Part shown: positions 24,612 through 33,987 of the stretch, one piece after another
Layout of the letters: the number at the start of each line of letters is the position of its first letter
Numbering within the stretch: position 1 is the stretch's first letter
NCBI GenBank assembly: GCA_017523285.1
Contig: JAFWWU010000135.1
Coordinates: 1 to 55,099 of the forward strand
Source of the DNA: Ruminococcus sp.
GTDB lineage: Bacteria; Bacillota; Clostridia; Oscillospirales; Ruminococcaceae
DNA: 55,099 bases
Direction: 5' to 3'
The notes under the pieces: model-generated
The model's input: only the letters and a program-made list of their open reading frames with translations
Database searches by the model: none
What the model was told of the DNA's origin: nothing
Program-made: the position numbers and the translations under genes

Positions 24612-25628
24612 ATGTTTACTAAAGATATTGGTATTGATCTCGGTACAGCTAACACTCTTGTCTATATGCGTGGAAAAGGCATAATAATAAGAGAACCTTC
24701 GGTTGTTGCCGTTAATACCCGAACAGATAAATGCAGATACGTCGGAAAAGACGCTAAGGATGTTATCGGAAGAACTCCCGGCTCTATCGTTGCTGTGCGT
24801 CCTCTTAAAGACGGTGTTATTGCTGACTTTGATATTGCTACTACAATGCTTCAGGAATTTATAAAAAAGGCTATGAGGGGTACTGTTTTAACTAAGGCAA
24901 ATGTTATTGTATGTATTCCATCAGGTGTTACAGCAGTTGAAAGACGTGCTGTACGCGAAGCATGTAAAAAAGCAGGTGCTCAGAATGTACTTGTTGTTGA
25001 AGAGCCTATGGCAGCGGCTATCGGTGCAGGACTGCCTACAAATGCACCTACGGGCAGTATGATTGTAGATATCGGCGGCGGCACAAGCGAGGTTGCTGTT
25101 GTATCTCTCGGCGGAATTGTTGCTTCACGCTCTGTAAGATGTGCGGGTGACGCTTTTGATGCCGCTATAATTAACTTTATAAAGAAAAAGTATAATCTTC
25201 TTATCGGTGAACGAACAGCCGAAAATATAAAGCTTGAAATCGGTTCTGCTTTCCCGAGCGAAAATGAAGAAACTATGGAAATAAAAGGACGTAACCTTCT
25301 TAACGGTCTGCCTGAAAATATTACTATTTCATCGGCTGAAATAAGAGATGCTCTCGTTGAACCGCTTTCAAAGGTTATTGACGCTATAAAAACAACTCTT
25401 GAAGCTACTCCGCCTGAACTTGCCGCTGATATTATCGATCAGGGTATTACTCTTGCAGGCGGCGGTGCTCTGCTGAGAGGTCTTGACAAGCTTATTAACC
25501 GTGAAACAGGTATGCCTGTATATATCGCCGAATATCCTCTTGACTGTGTTGCTGAGGGTACGGGAAAAATTCTCGAAAATATCGATAAATATCAGGATAC
25601 TCTGACTGAAAACGTCAAATATTATTAA
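24612..25628 (+). CDS. mreB: Rod-shape determining protein MreB
   Basis: 338 residues from ATG 24612, with AAGGAG 10 bases upstream; the open frame starts earlier at a TTG without support. The actin-like phosphate 1 loop is [14 protein letters not shown], phosphate 2 is [19 protein letters not shown] and the adenosine loop is [13 protein letters not shown]. It forms membrane-bound filaments that position wall synthesis. It is the first gene of mreB-mreC-mreD-PBP2. A short hairpin GGCAG/CTGCC (24556-24572) lies in its leader. Confidence 0.96.
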   Translation: MFTKDIGIDLGTANTLVYMRGKGIIIREPSVVAVNTRTDKCRYVGKDAKDVIGRTPGSIVAVRPLKDGVIADFDIATTMLQEFIKKAMRGTVLTKANVIVCIPSGVTAVERRAVREACKKAGAQNVLVVEEPMAAAIGAGLPTNAPTGSMIVDIGGGTSEVAVVSLGGIVASRSVRCAGDAFDAAIINFIKKKYNLLIGERTAENIKLEIGSAFPSENEETMEIKGRNLLNGLPENITISSAEIRDALVEPLSKVIDAIKTTLEATPPELAADIIDQGITLAGGGALLRGLDKLINRETGMPVYIAEYPLDCVAEGTGKILENIDKYQDTLTENVKYY

Positions 25629-25642
25629 GGAGGAATCGCCGC

Positions 25643-26503
25643 ATGCACGATTTCTTCAAAAGCTTCAGATTTAAAGCTATTCTTGTTCTTATTGCCTTTC
25701 TGATAGGCGTTATGATTTTCGCTGTTACAAAAGGCGGATATTCATTATCGGGTGCTTCTGTCGTGAATACAGTTACAAAGCCTTTTAAGAGTATTTCAAA
25801 CACAATAGCATTAAAAATCGAAGCAAATCTCGATAAAATCACAAATGCCACCGAATATTATAATGAAAATCAGCGTCTGCGTGATCAGATAGGAATGCTT
25901 AATGACAAGCTTGCAGATTATCATGAAAAAACTGCTGAGCTTGAAGAACTCCGCAAGTATCTCGGTATTAAAGATAAGCATGAAGATATGGTGCTTTCAG
26001 AGCCATGTAAGGTTATCGGCTTTACAGCAAATGACCCTTTCAAATCTTTCATTATCGATAAAGGCTCTGATAACGGAATAAAACCATATTGTCCTGTTAT
26101 AACAACAGAGGGGCTTGTAGGAATTACAGTTGAGGTTTCGGCTGATACTTCTGTTGTAAGAACGCTTCTCTCCCCTGACCTTTCAATAGCTGCTGTTTCG
26201 GTTAATTCAGGCGATACAGGTATTGTAGAGGGTACTATTTCTCTTGCTATGGATAACCGCACAAAGCTTATCCACGTTCCTAAGGAAAATGGTCTGAGCG
26301 TAGGTCAGCTTATCACAACAACAGATAACAGCGGACTTTTCCCACGCGGATATTCCATCGGAACTGTAACGGAAACAGGCGTAGATACCTCAGGTCTTTC
26401 ATCATACGCTGTAATAAAGCCTGCGGTAAGAATTGAAAAGCTTACATCCGTTATGGTTGTAACCGATTTCAACGGAAAGGATTCTTCTTATTATGAGAAT
26501 TAA
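25643..26503 (+). CDS. mreC: Rod-shape determining protein MreC
   Basis: 286 residues. A cytoplasmic N-terminus, one membrane helix (about 12-29), a coiled coil (about 65-105, YNENQRLRDQIGMLNDKLAD) and the beta-rich extracytoplasmic domain (VIGFTANDPFKSFIIDKGSD, GLVGITVEVSADTSVVRTLL, GLFPRGYSIGTV) are the standard MreC order. It links MreB filaments to the elongation PBP. AAGGAGG precedes the ATG. It overlaps mreD by 11 bases. Confidence 0.94.
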   Translation: MHDFFKSFRFKAILVLIAFLIGVMIFAVTKGGYSLSGASVVNTVTKPFKSISNTIALKIEANLDKITNATEYYNENQRLRDQIGMLNDKLADYHEKTAELEELRKYLGIKDKHEDMVLSEPCKVIGFTANDPFKSFIIDKGSDNGIKPYCPVITTEGLVGITVEVSADTSVVRTLLSPDLSIAAVSVNSGDTGIVEGTISLAMDNRTKLIHVPKENGLSVGQLITTTDNSGLFPRGYSIGTVTETGVDTSGLSSYAVIKPAVRIEKLTSVMVVTDFNGKDSSYYEN

Positions 26504-27056
26504 AACTACCAGAGAAAAGCGTATTCTCATAGTTAAAACTACATTCCGATGGTTTTTATATCTTCTTATTGTATTCCTGTGCTTCATCACAATGAACGCA
26601 GGAACATTTATGCGCCCCATGCTTTTAATTCCCGTTGCACTTTGTATTTCTTCAAATACAGGAGAATTCCGTTCTGCGATTATAGGTGCGGTGTGCGGAT
26701 TTATGATAGATTTATCATGCGATAAGCTTCTCGGATACAATGCCGTTATACTTTGTATTTTCTGTGTTATAATATCACTTTCATATTCGCTTATTCTCAG
26801 ACACAGACTTGCAAATACACTTATTATTACTGCTGTTGTATCTACAATTCAGGGAGTTCTCGATTATAATTTCTATTATGATATCTGGGGATATGAAAAT
26901 TCATCACTTATACTGAAAAAATACACCTTTCCCGTTATTGCACTTACAACAGCCTCTGCCGTTGTTGTTTATGCTGTTTTCAGTTTAATCAATAAATTTC
27001 TGATGCCAAAGCCACACCTCACGATTGAAGAGGCTATTAAGAATTATGAGGAGTAA
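26493..27056 (+). CDS. mreD: Rod-shape determining protein MreD
   Basis: 187 residues, nearly all membrane-embedded (five or six segments). A basic N-terminus is followed by WFLYLLIVFLCFITMNAG, and GAVCGFMIDLSCDKLLGYNA is the conserved MreD loop. It overlaps the end of mreC, and PBP2 starts 6 bases after it. It is part of the elongasome membrane complex. Confidence 0.9.
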   Translation: MRIKTTREKRILIVKTTFRWFLYLLIVFLCFITMNAGTFMRPMLLIPVALCISSNTGEFRSAIIGAVCGFMIDLSCDKLLGYNAVILCIFCVIISLSYSLILRHRLANTLIITAVVSTIQGVLDYNFYYDIWGYENSSLILKKYTFPVIALTTASAVVVYAVFSLINKFLMPKPHLTIEEAIKNYEE

Positions 27057-27062
27057 TTATAA

Positions 27063-29141
27063 TTGAAACAGATTGCTGACCGTATAAAAGTTGTTATTGC
27101 CATACTTATTGTTCTTGTTCTCGGAGCTTTAAGTGCGGTAAGACTTATGAAAATACAGGTTGTAGGCGATGATCAGCTCATCAACACAACTCATTCCGAT
27201 GATGATACCTTTACATTTTCAAAAGTTATCACATCCACAAGAGGCGAAATCGTTGACCTCAACGGTAATCCTATAATCTACAATACAACAGGCAACAATG
27301 TTATCCTCGAAAAAGCATTCTTCCCTGAGGATAACCAGACGGGAAACAGAATACTGCTTGAAATATACAAAATACTGAAAAAAAGAGGGTATGAATATAC
27401 TGATACTCTTCCCGTAAGCCTCAATACTCCTTACACTTTTCTTCCCGACAGCGATAAAGACGCTGACAAAATGAAGAAAATAATAAAGCTGAATGCCTAT
27501 GCAACAGCCGAAAACTGTATTGACAAGCTTATTGATGATTACGAGATTTCGGATGAATATACCGATACTGATAAGCGCATCATTGCAGGTCTGCGATATG
27601 ACCTTATTGTAAAGGATTTTGCTTATAATATAGATTTTCTCTTTGCAGAAAATATCGATAACGAAACACTCCTTGAAATAAAAGAAAAAAGCTCTGTTCT
27701 CAGAGGCGTGAATATCGTTGAAGCGGCTGTACGTCATATTGCTCAGGGTGATATTATACCGCACGAAATAGGAACTATAGGTCCTATTTACGCCGAAGAA
27801 TATGAAGAACTCAAGAAAAAGGGCTATGCTCTTAACGATGTTGTCGGAAAAAGCGGTATTGAACTTGCTATGGAAGAAACTCTCAGAGGCTCTAACGGAA
27901 AAAAATCCGTTACTGTTTCAAACAATGCCGTTATTGATGAAAAGCTTACAGTTGCACCTACTGAGGGAAAAACCGTAAAAATCACGGTAGACGGTGAATA
28001 TCAGAAAAAATTACAGGATATTCTTGTAGGATTCATCAACAGATTTCCTTCAATCAACAGAAATCCTCAGCTAAAAAATGTAAAATGCGGCTCTATTGTT
28101 GTACTTGATGCAAAAACAGGTGCTGTAAGAGGAATGGCAACTGCTCCGACTTATAATCTCGCCGATTACAAAACAAATTACGAAGAAATACTCAATTCTG
28201 AAAATTCCCCCCTTATGAACAGAGCAACAGACGGTCTTTACCGTCCAGGCTCGACATTCAAGACAATTACTGCTACCGCAGGTCTTAACGAGGGGCTTGT
28301 TCTTGGCGACTCTACATTTTACTGCAACCGAAACTATCACTATATCGATACAATTGTTCATTGTACGGGTAATCACCAGAATATTGCAGTAACTAAAGCT
28401 ATTGAGGTTTCATGCAATATTTATTTCTATGAGCTTGCACAGCGTCTTACTATCAATGGTATTTCCGATTACGCTACACTTTACGGACTCGGACAGCATA
28501 CAGGCATTGAAACAGGCGATGCGGCTGGTTATCTTGCAACTCCTGAAGAATTTGAACGTCTTAATCTTCAGTGGTATGTAGGTCATGTTTTACAGGCTGG
28601 TATCGGTAACGCTGAATGTGGTGTTACTCCGCTTCAGATGGCATGCGTTGCAAATACAATCGCAAATGAGGGTGTAAGATACAAGCCATATCTTGTTGAA
28701 GGTATATACGAATACGGAACAGATATCTGCTCTGCTCAGACTGAGCCTGTTATAGCTGAACAAATCGACCTTAATTATGATTATGTCTATGATTATATTG
28801 AAGCCGGTATGATTGATGCTTCGCATAATATGCCGCAGAATCATTCACTATCTAATCTTGGATTTGACGTTGCAATCAAAACAGGTACACCTCAGCCCGG
28901 TGGTCAGAGAGTTCAGGACTCGTTCTTTATAGGATATGCTCCTGCTGATAATCCTGAAATCGCATTTGCAGGCATTATCGAGGGCGGTGAATATTCAAAG
29001 TATATGATAAGGGATATTATTCTCGCATATCAGGAATGCTATGGATTCACCTCCGTTCCTGTATACAATCCGTCTGCTCAGACTACTCCTGCTGTAAGTG
29101 ATACCACTTCGGCTGTTACAGAAACTACTCCGCAGCAATAA
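27063..29141 (+). CDS. mrdA: Penicillin-binding protein 2 (class B transpeptidase of the elongasome)
   Basis: 692 residues starting at TTG 27063 (GAGGAG 9 bases before). One N-terminal membrane helix (about 8-28), a dimerisation/pedestal domain (TSTRGEIVDLNGNPI and GKSGIELAMEETLRG) and the transpeptidase domain with S397-T-F-K400, S450-C-N and K606-T-G. It ends with a short Thr/Pro-rich tail (TTPAVSDTTSAVTETTPQQ). It cross-links peptidoglycan for cell elongation. Being last in mreBCD matches the elongasome PBP2 role. Confidence 0.93.
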   Translation: MKQIADRIKVVIAILIVLVLGALSAVRLMKIQVVGDDQLINTTHSDDDTFTFSKVITSTRGEIVDLNGNPIIYNTTGNNVILEKAFFPEDNQTGNRILLEIYKILKKRGYEYTDTLPVSLNTPYTFLPDSDKDADKMKKIIKLNAYATAENCIDKLIDDYEISDEYTDTDKRIIAGLRYDLIVKDFAYNIDFLFAENIDNETLLEIKEKSSVLRGVNIVEAAVRHIAQGDIIPHEIGTIGPIYAEEYEELKKKGYALNDVVGKSGIELAMEETLRGSNGKKSVTVSNNAVIDEKLTVAPTEGKTVKITVDGEYQKKLQDILVGFINRFPSINRNPQLKNVKCGSIVVLDAKTGAVRGMATAPTYNLADYKTNYEEILNSENSPLMNRATDGLYRPGSTFKTITATAGLNEGLVLGDSTFYCNRNYHYIDTIVHCTGNHQNIAVTKAIEVSCNIYFYELAQRLTINGISDYATLYGLGQHTGIETGDAAGYLATPEEFERLNLQWYVGHVLQAGIGNAECGVTPLQMACVANTIANEGVRYKPYLVEGIYEYGTDICSAQTEPVIAEQIDLNYDYVYDYIEAGMIDASHNMPQNHSLSNLGFDVAIKTGTPQPGGQRVQDSFFIGYAPADNPEIAFAGIIEGGEYSKYMIRDIILAYQECYGFTSVPVYNPSAQTTPAVSDTTSAVTETTPQQ

Positions 29142-29153
29142 TATATTGATATC

Positions 29154-29191
29154 AACAGCATTGCAATTTTACAACTGCAATGCTGTTTTTT
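29154..29191 (+). terminator. Terminator of the mreBCD-PBP2 operon
   Basis: Stem AACAGCATTGCA / TGCAATGCTGTT with a 10-base loop, then TTTTTAT. Confidence 0.9.
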
Positions 29192-29216
29192 ATCTGAAAA
29201 ATAAACTTTTCGCACA

Positions 29217-29245
29217 TTGACTTAATCAAAAAAATATGATATGAT
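29217..29245 (+). promoter_or_regulatory. Promoter of the DEAD-box helicase
   Basis: TTGACT (29217-29222), 17-base spacer, TATGAT (29240-29245). It leaves a leader of about 55 bases with a GGGA/TCCC hairpin. Confidence 0.75.
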
Positions 29246-29305
29246 ATTATGTGGGATTTTGTCCCCATTTTTATTTTGATATTTATAACCAGAATGGAGA
29301 TTTAA

Positions 29306-31033
29306 ATGCATTTTAATGAACTTAACTTATCTCAGGAGCTTATTATGGCTGTCAACGACCTCGGATATGAGGAAATGACAGAAATACAGTCAAAAAGTAT
29401 TCCGCTTCTCTTAGAAGGTGCTGATGTTATCGGACGTTCAAACACAGGAACAGGAAAAACTGCCGCTTTCGGCATTCCTGCTGTTGAAAGCATTGAATCC
29501 GATATGTCACGTTTCTTACAGGTACTTATCCTCTGCCCTACAAGAGAACTCGCCATGCAGGCCTGCGATGAGCTTAAAAAATTTGCTAAATATAAAAAAT
29601 GGGTTAAGCCTGTTGCTGTTTACGGCGGTGCAAGCATGGAAAAGCAGATATACGCTCTTAAACGTGGCGGAAACATCGTTGTCGGCACTCCGGGAAGAGT
29701 TATGGACCATATCAGACGCCGTACTCTGAAACTCGATAATATTAAAACAGTTATTCTTGATGAAGCTGATGAAATGCTGAATATGGGATTCAGAGAGGAC
29801 ATCGAAAGTATCCTTAATGACATTCCTCACGAGCATCAGACAGTTCTGTTTTCAGCTACAATGCCGCCTGAAATCATGAATATCACAAAAAAGTATCAGA
29901 ATGACCCTGTTGTGATTAAAATTGCCGCAAAATATAAAACGGTTGACCTTATTCAGCAATTCTGCTTTGAGGTTGCAATGGGCAGAAAAACTGACGCATT
30001 GAAGCTTCTTCTTGCCGCATATCAGCCGAAATCCTCAATGGTTTTCTGCAATACGAAGAAAATGGTTGACGAGCTTACCGAAGCCCTTTTAGGCGGTGGC
30101 TTCAAGGCTGTCGGACTTCACGGAGATATGAAGCAGAGCCAGCGTACTCAGGTTATGAACAGCTTTAAAAGCGGTGCTGTTTCAATTCTCGTTGCAACAG
30201 ACGTTGCCGCAAGAGGCATTGACGTAAACGGTATTGACGCTGTTTTCAATTACGATATCCCACAGGATAACGAATACTACATACACAGAATCGGTCGTAC
30301 AGGTCGTGCAGGACATACAGGTGTTGCTTATACTCTTGTAAGCGACCGCAGACAGCTCAATGAGCTCAAGGATATCTCACGTTATACAAAGGCTGAAATC
30401 ACACAGATGGAGCTTCCTGAAAAAGACGATATAATTGATATCAGACTCCAATCCATAAAAACTGATATAACAGAGCTTCTCTCTGAAAATATATCCGAAT
30501 CAGCTTATGAACTCGTTGAAAATCTTGAAAACAGCGGTATTTCTCCAAAACAGATTGCTGCTGCTCTCATAAACAAGCAGCTTAAAGAGCTTATGGATTC
30601 ACTTCCTGAATTCGATATTCCGAAGCCTATCCGCAGAGGAAAAAATAAGCCTGCTGTAAACACAGTAAAGGTTGATATAAGCATCGGAAGAAATCAGCGT
30701 ATTGCTCCTAATTTCATTCTCGGTGCACTTGTTGACGCAACAGGTATGTCAGGCAGAGAATTCGGTAAAATTGATATCTTTGATAAGCATACAACGGTTG
30801 AAGTTCCCGAAAGCGAATCGGATTATGTTATTGACGCTATGAACTTCATAAAAATTAACGGTCATCAGGTTGAAGTAAAGCTTTACGAGGGAAAAGGTAA
30901 ATCCACAGAGCGCAGATTTGACAGAGATAAAAATGATAACCGTAGAAAACGCTTTGATAAATTCAAATCAGCGGGCAGAAAACGCCCAGAAACTCATCCC
31001 GAAAGAAAGCGTCACACTAAAAAAAGACATTAA
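29306..31033 (+). CDS. DEAD-box RNA helicase with DbpA-type RNA-binding domain (DeaD/CshA-like)
   Basis: 575 residues. The helicase core is complete: Q motif (FNELNLSQELIMA), motif I SNTGTGKTAAFG, PTRELA, GTPGRVMDH, motif II DEAD, SAT, motif V ATDVAARGIDV and motif VI HRIGRTGRAG. Residues about 480-550 form a DbpA-like RNA-binding domain (NFILGALVDATGMSGREFGK). The tail is strongly basic (RRFDRDKNDNRRKRFDKFK). It remodels structured RNA and ribosome precursors. Its start signal CAGAATGGAGAT resembles those of zapA, the M18 peptidase and pnp. Confidence 0.95.
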   Translation: MHFNELNLSQELIMAVNDLGYEEMTEIQSKSIPLLLEGADVIGRSNTGTGKTAAFGIPAVESIESDMSRFLQVLILCPTRELAMQACDELKKFAKYKKWVKPVAVYGGASMEKQIYALKRGGNIVVGTPGRVMDHIRRRTLKLDNIKTVILDEADEMLNMGFREDIESILNDIPHEHQTVLFSATMPPEIMNITKKYQNDPVVIKIAAKYKTVDLIQQFCFEVAMGRKTDALKLLLAAYQPKSSMVFCNTKKMVDELTEALLGGGFKAVGLHGDMKQSQRTQVMNSFKSGAVSILVATDVAARGIDVNGIDAVFNYDIPQDNEYYIHRIGRTGRAGHTGVAYTLVSDRRQLNELKDISRYTKAEITQMELPEKDDIIDIRLQSIKTDITELLSENISESAYELVENLENSGISPKQIAAALINKQLKELMDSLPEFDIPKPIRRGKNKPAVNTVKVDISIGRNQRIAPNFILGALVDATGMSGREFGKIDIFDKHTTVEVPESESDYVIDAMNFIKINGHQVEVKLYEGKGKSTERRFDRDKNDNRRKRFDKFKSAGRKRPETHPERKRHTKKRH

Positions 31034-31048
31034 ACAAGGAGAATTATT

Positions 31049-31159
31049 ATGAAAAATAAGAAAAAAAGCCCTGATAAATCAATGATTATGCGTATTGCTG
31101 TTCTTGCGGTATGTGCTGTAATGTGCCTTGGTGTACTTCTTATGCCGTTTTTTGCATAA
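31049..31159 (+). CDS. 36-residue basic single-pass membrane protein
   Basis: MKNKKKSPDKS is followed by one hydrophobic helix (MRIAVLAVCAVMCLGVLLMP) and a short FFA end. A good AAGGAG lies 6 bases before the ATG, and the start is 15 bases after the helicase stop, so it is probably co-transcribed. I do not recognise a named family. The positive-inside pattern predicts the N-terminus in the cytoplasm. Confidence 0.6.
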   Translation: MKNKKKSPDKSMIMRIAVLAVCAVMCLGVLLMPFFA

Positions 31160-31201
31160 GCAAATCAGATATTTACCACATTCTATGACAGTTTAAATAA
31201 T

Positions 31202-31232
31202 TTATTGCTGTGCCGAAAAGGTACAGCAATAA
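31202..31232 (+). terminator. Hairpin before radA (terminator or leader element)
   Basis: Near-perfect stem TTATTGCTGTGCC / GGTACAGCAATAA with a GAAAA loop. The T tract is absent (TTATATGAGG follows), so it may end the helicase transcript weakly or be part of the radA leader. Confidence 0.45.
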
Positions 31233-31248
31233 TTATATGAGGTTACTT

Positions 31249-32607
31249 ATGGCTAAATCAAAAAGCGTATATACTTGTAATCAATGCGGATTTGAAAGCT
31301 CTAAATGGAACGGAAAATGCCCATCTTGCAATGCTTGGAACAGCTTTGAGGAATCTGTTGCCATACAGTCCAAGCGATCTGTTTCGTTAGTTTCCGATTT
31401 ATCCGACCATATTCTTGAGCTTTCTGAAATACAATATGATACCGATGTAAGATATGATACGGGACTTAGCGAGCTTAATCGTGTACTCGGCGGTGGACTT
31501 GTAAAAGGCTCTATCGTTCTTCTCGGCGGCGAGCCTGGAATAGGAAAAAGTACAATTCTGCTCCAGATTTGTCAGTTTCTCGGTGAAGAACATTCCATAC
31601 TCTATATTTCGGGAGAAGAATCGGCACGTCAGCTTAAACTAAGAGCAGAACGTCTTGGTGTTGATACGGAAAACCTGTATATTCTCCCTGCAAATGACGC
31701 AGAAGCTGTTGCCGAAACAATAAAAAACAGCAGACCTGATATCGCAATAATCGACTCGATACAGACTATGAGCATCAGCTCGATTTCATCAAGTCCCGGA
31801 AGTCTTACTCAGGTAAGAGAATGTACAAATCTTTTTATGCATACAGCAAAGGAATATGAAATTCCTACTGTTATTGTCGGACATGTAAACAAAGACGGTG
31901 CTATTGCAGGGCCTAAGGTTATGGAGCATATAGTTGACGCTGTTCTTTACTTTGAGGGCGAAAGACATCAGAGCTATCGTATTCTCAGAGCTGTAAAAAA
32001 TCGTTTCGGCTCGACAAATGAAATCGGTGTATTTGAAATGATTGATAAAGGCTTGCGTCAGGTCGAAAACCCATCACAGATGCTTTTATCGGGACGTCCC
32101 GTAAATGTATCGGGAACCTGCGTTACCTGCGTTATGGAAGGAACACGCCCTATTCTCGCCGAGGTTCAGACTCTTGCTTCAAAGACAAGCTATTCTGTAC
32201 CAAGACGTACCGCAACAGGCTTTGATTTCAACCGTCTTTCAATAATAATTGCCGTTCTTGAAAAAAGACTCGGTATTTTTATGGGAACGCTTGATATTTT
32301 CGTAAATATTGTAGGCGGGTTCCGTCTTGACGAGCCTGCGGGTGATTTGTCGGTTGCAATGTCGCTTTATTCGGGAATAATCGACAAGCCTGTAAACGAT
32401 GCTCTTATTGCTTTCGGAGAAATTGGTCTTGGCGGAGAAATACGCTCTGTTTCTCATATAGTACAGCGTATTAACGAGGCTCAGCGTATGGGCTTTAAAA
32501 CCTGCGTTGTACCAAAGCAATCGCTTTCACTTATTTCCGAAAAGGATTATGATATAAAAATCATCGGTGTAAACAGCCTTAAACAAGCTTTTTCACTTTT
32601 AGACTAA
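31249..32607 (+). CDS. radA: DNA repair protein RadA
   Basis: 452 residues from ATG 31249, where the RadA-type start MAKSKSVYTCNQCG begins. A zinc finger (C10, C13, C24, C27), the RecA-like core with Walker A GGEPGIGKST (93-102), Walker B AIIDSIQT, the RadA signature KNRFGSTNEIGVFEM and a Lon-like C-terminal domain (GGFRLDEPAGDLSVAM). It drives branch migration of recombination intermediates. It heads a tight run with the MATE transporter (21 bases) and the AAA+ gene. Confidence 0.95.
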   Translation: MAKSKSVYTCNQCGFESSKWNGKCPSCNAWNSFEESVAIQSKRSVSLVSDLSDHILELSEIQYDTDVRYDTGLSELNRVLGGGLVKGSIVLLGGEPGIGKSTILLQICQFLGEEHSILYISGEESARQLKLRAERLGVDTENLYILPANDAEAVAETIKNSRPDIAIIDSIQTMSISSISSSPGSLTQVRECTNLFMHTAKEYEIPTVIVGHVNKDGAIAGPKVMEHIVDAVLYFEGERHQSYRILRAVKNRFGSTNEIGVFEMIDKGLRQVENPSQMLLSGRPVNVSGTCVTCVMEGTRPILAEVQTLASKTSYSVPRRTATGFDFNRLSIIIAVLEKRLGIFMGTLDIFVNIVGGFRLDEPAGDLSVAMSLYSGIIDKPVNDALIAFGEIGLGGEIRSVSHIVQRINEAQRMGFKTCVVPKQSLSLISEKDYDIKIIGVNSLKQAFSLLD

Positions 32608-32628
32608 TTGTAAAGGAATTGATTAATT

Positions 32629-33978
32629 ATGACTGATGCTAAAAATAGTATGATTACAGGAAATCCTGTTACTGCTATGCTTAGCTTTGCACTGCCTATG
32701 ATTATGGCAAACCTTTTTCAGCAGCTTTATAACCTTGCCGATTCACTTATCGTAGGCAACTATGTAGGCGAAAATGCCCTTGCAGCTGTCGGAGCTTCTT
32801 TTGCAATAACAATGCTCTTTATATGTGTTGCTATGGGATTCGGAATGGGATGCTCGGTTGTTATTTCCCAGCTTCTCGGTGCAGGAAAAATAAACCGTAT
32901 GAAAACAGCAATCAATACAGCTCTCATTTCAATTTTAGCTATGAGTATTGTTCTTATGTTTGTAGGGCTTGTTATCTGCCGCCCAATCCTTAAGCTTATG
33001 GATACTCCCGATAATATTCTCAGCGATGCCGAAGTATATCTTAACATTTATTTCTGGGGACTACCTTTTCTCTTTATGTTCAATGTTATTTCTTCTATTT
33101 TCAATTCGCTTGGAAAATCTACAATTCCTCTTGCCTTTCTCATTTTCTCATCTGTTCTCAATGTAGTTCTTGATATTTATCTTATTTCTTCATGGAATAT
33201 GGGAATCAAGGGTGCGGCTTATGCAACGCTTATTGCACAGGCTCTTTCAGCTCTTTTTTCGTATATATACCTTATGATGTATCTCAAAAAAATGACACAT
33301 AAAGGCTCGGTATCATTCTTTCAGTTCAGAATACTCAAAAATATGTGCCGTGTAGCAATTCCGTCTACTGTTCAGCAGTCTATTGTATCTGTCGGAATGC
33401 TTCTTATACAGACAGCTGTAAATTCATTCGGTTCTTCTTACATTGCAGGATATACAGCCGCTTGTAAAATTGATGCTATGGCTATTATGCCAATTATTGC
33501 CGTCGGAAATGCTATGTCTACATTTACTGCACAGAATATAGGTGCAAAAAAGACAGAGCGTGTAAAAAGCGGCTACTTATCCTCAATAGGTATGATAACT
33601 GTTATAAGCGCAATTATTCTTATCGTTGTATTGATATTCAAAGAACCGATTATAAGCTCTTTCCTTGATTCAGAATCAGGCAAGCAGGCTATCGAATCGG
33701 GTATTGAATATATAAGCATAACGGCATATTGTTATGTTTTTATGGGACTTATGCATTGCACAAACGGCATTCTCAGAGGCGCAGGAGATGCTTCATTCTT
33801 CCTGCTTTCAAGCCTTATAAGTCTTGGACTCAGAGTTGCTATTGTATATTCTCTTATGGGGGTTGCAGGCTCTGTAATAATTGCATGGGCTGCACCTATA
33901 AGCTGGTTTGCAAGCTTTTTATTCGGTCTTGCACGAGTTTTAAGCGGCAAATGGAAAAATAAATCACTTGTCGGATAG
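32629..33978 (+). CDS. MATE-family efflux transporter
   Basis: 449 residues, twelve predicted membrane segments. The start NPVTAMLSFALPMIMANLFQ and QLYNLADSLIVGNYVGENAL is the canonical MATE pattern, and the second half repeats the fold (IPSTVQQSIVSVGMLLIQTA; GNAMSTFTAQNIGA). Members export cationic compounds or drugs using Na+ or H+; the substrate is unknown. It is probably co-transcribed with radA and the next gene. Confidence 0.93.
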   Translation: MTDAKNSMITGNPVTAMLSFALPMIMANLFQQLYNLADSLIVGNYVGENALAAVGASFAITMLFICVAMGFGMGCSVVISQLLGAGKINRMKTAINTALISILAMSIVLMFVGLVICRPILKLMDTPDNILSDAEVYLNIYFWGLPFLFMFNVISSIFNSLGKSTIPLAFLIFSSVLNVVLDIYLISSWNMGIKGAAYATLIAQALSALFSYIYLMMYLKKMTHKGSVSFFQFRILKNMCRVAIPSTVQQSIVSVGMLLIQTAVNSFGSSYIAGYTAACKIDAMAIMPIIAVGNAMSTFTAQNIGAKKTERVKSGYLSSIGMITVISAIILIVVLIFKEPIISSFLDSESGKQAIESGIEYISITAYCYVFMGLMHCTNGILRGAGDASFFLLSSLISLGLRVAIVYSLMGVAGSVIIAWAAPISWFASFLFGLARVLSGKWKNKSLVG

Positions 33979-33987
33979 GAGGTCTGT

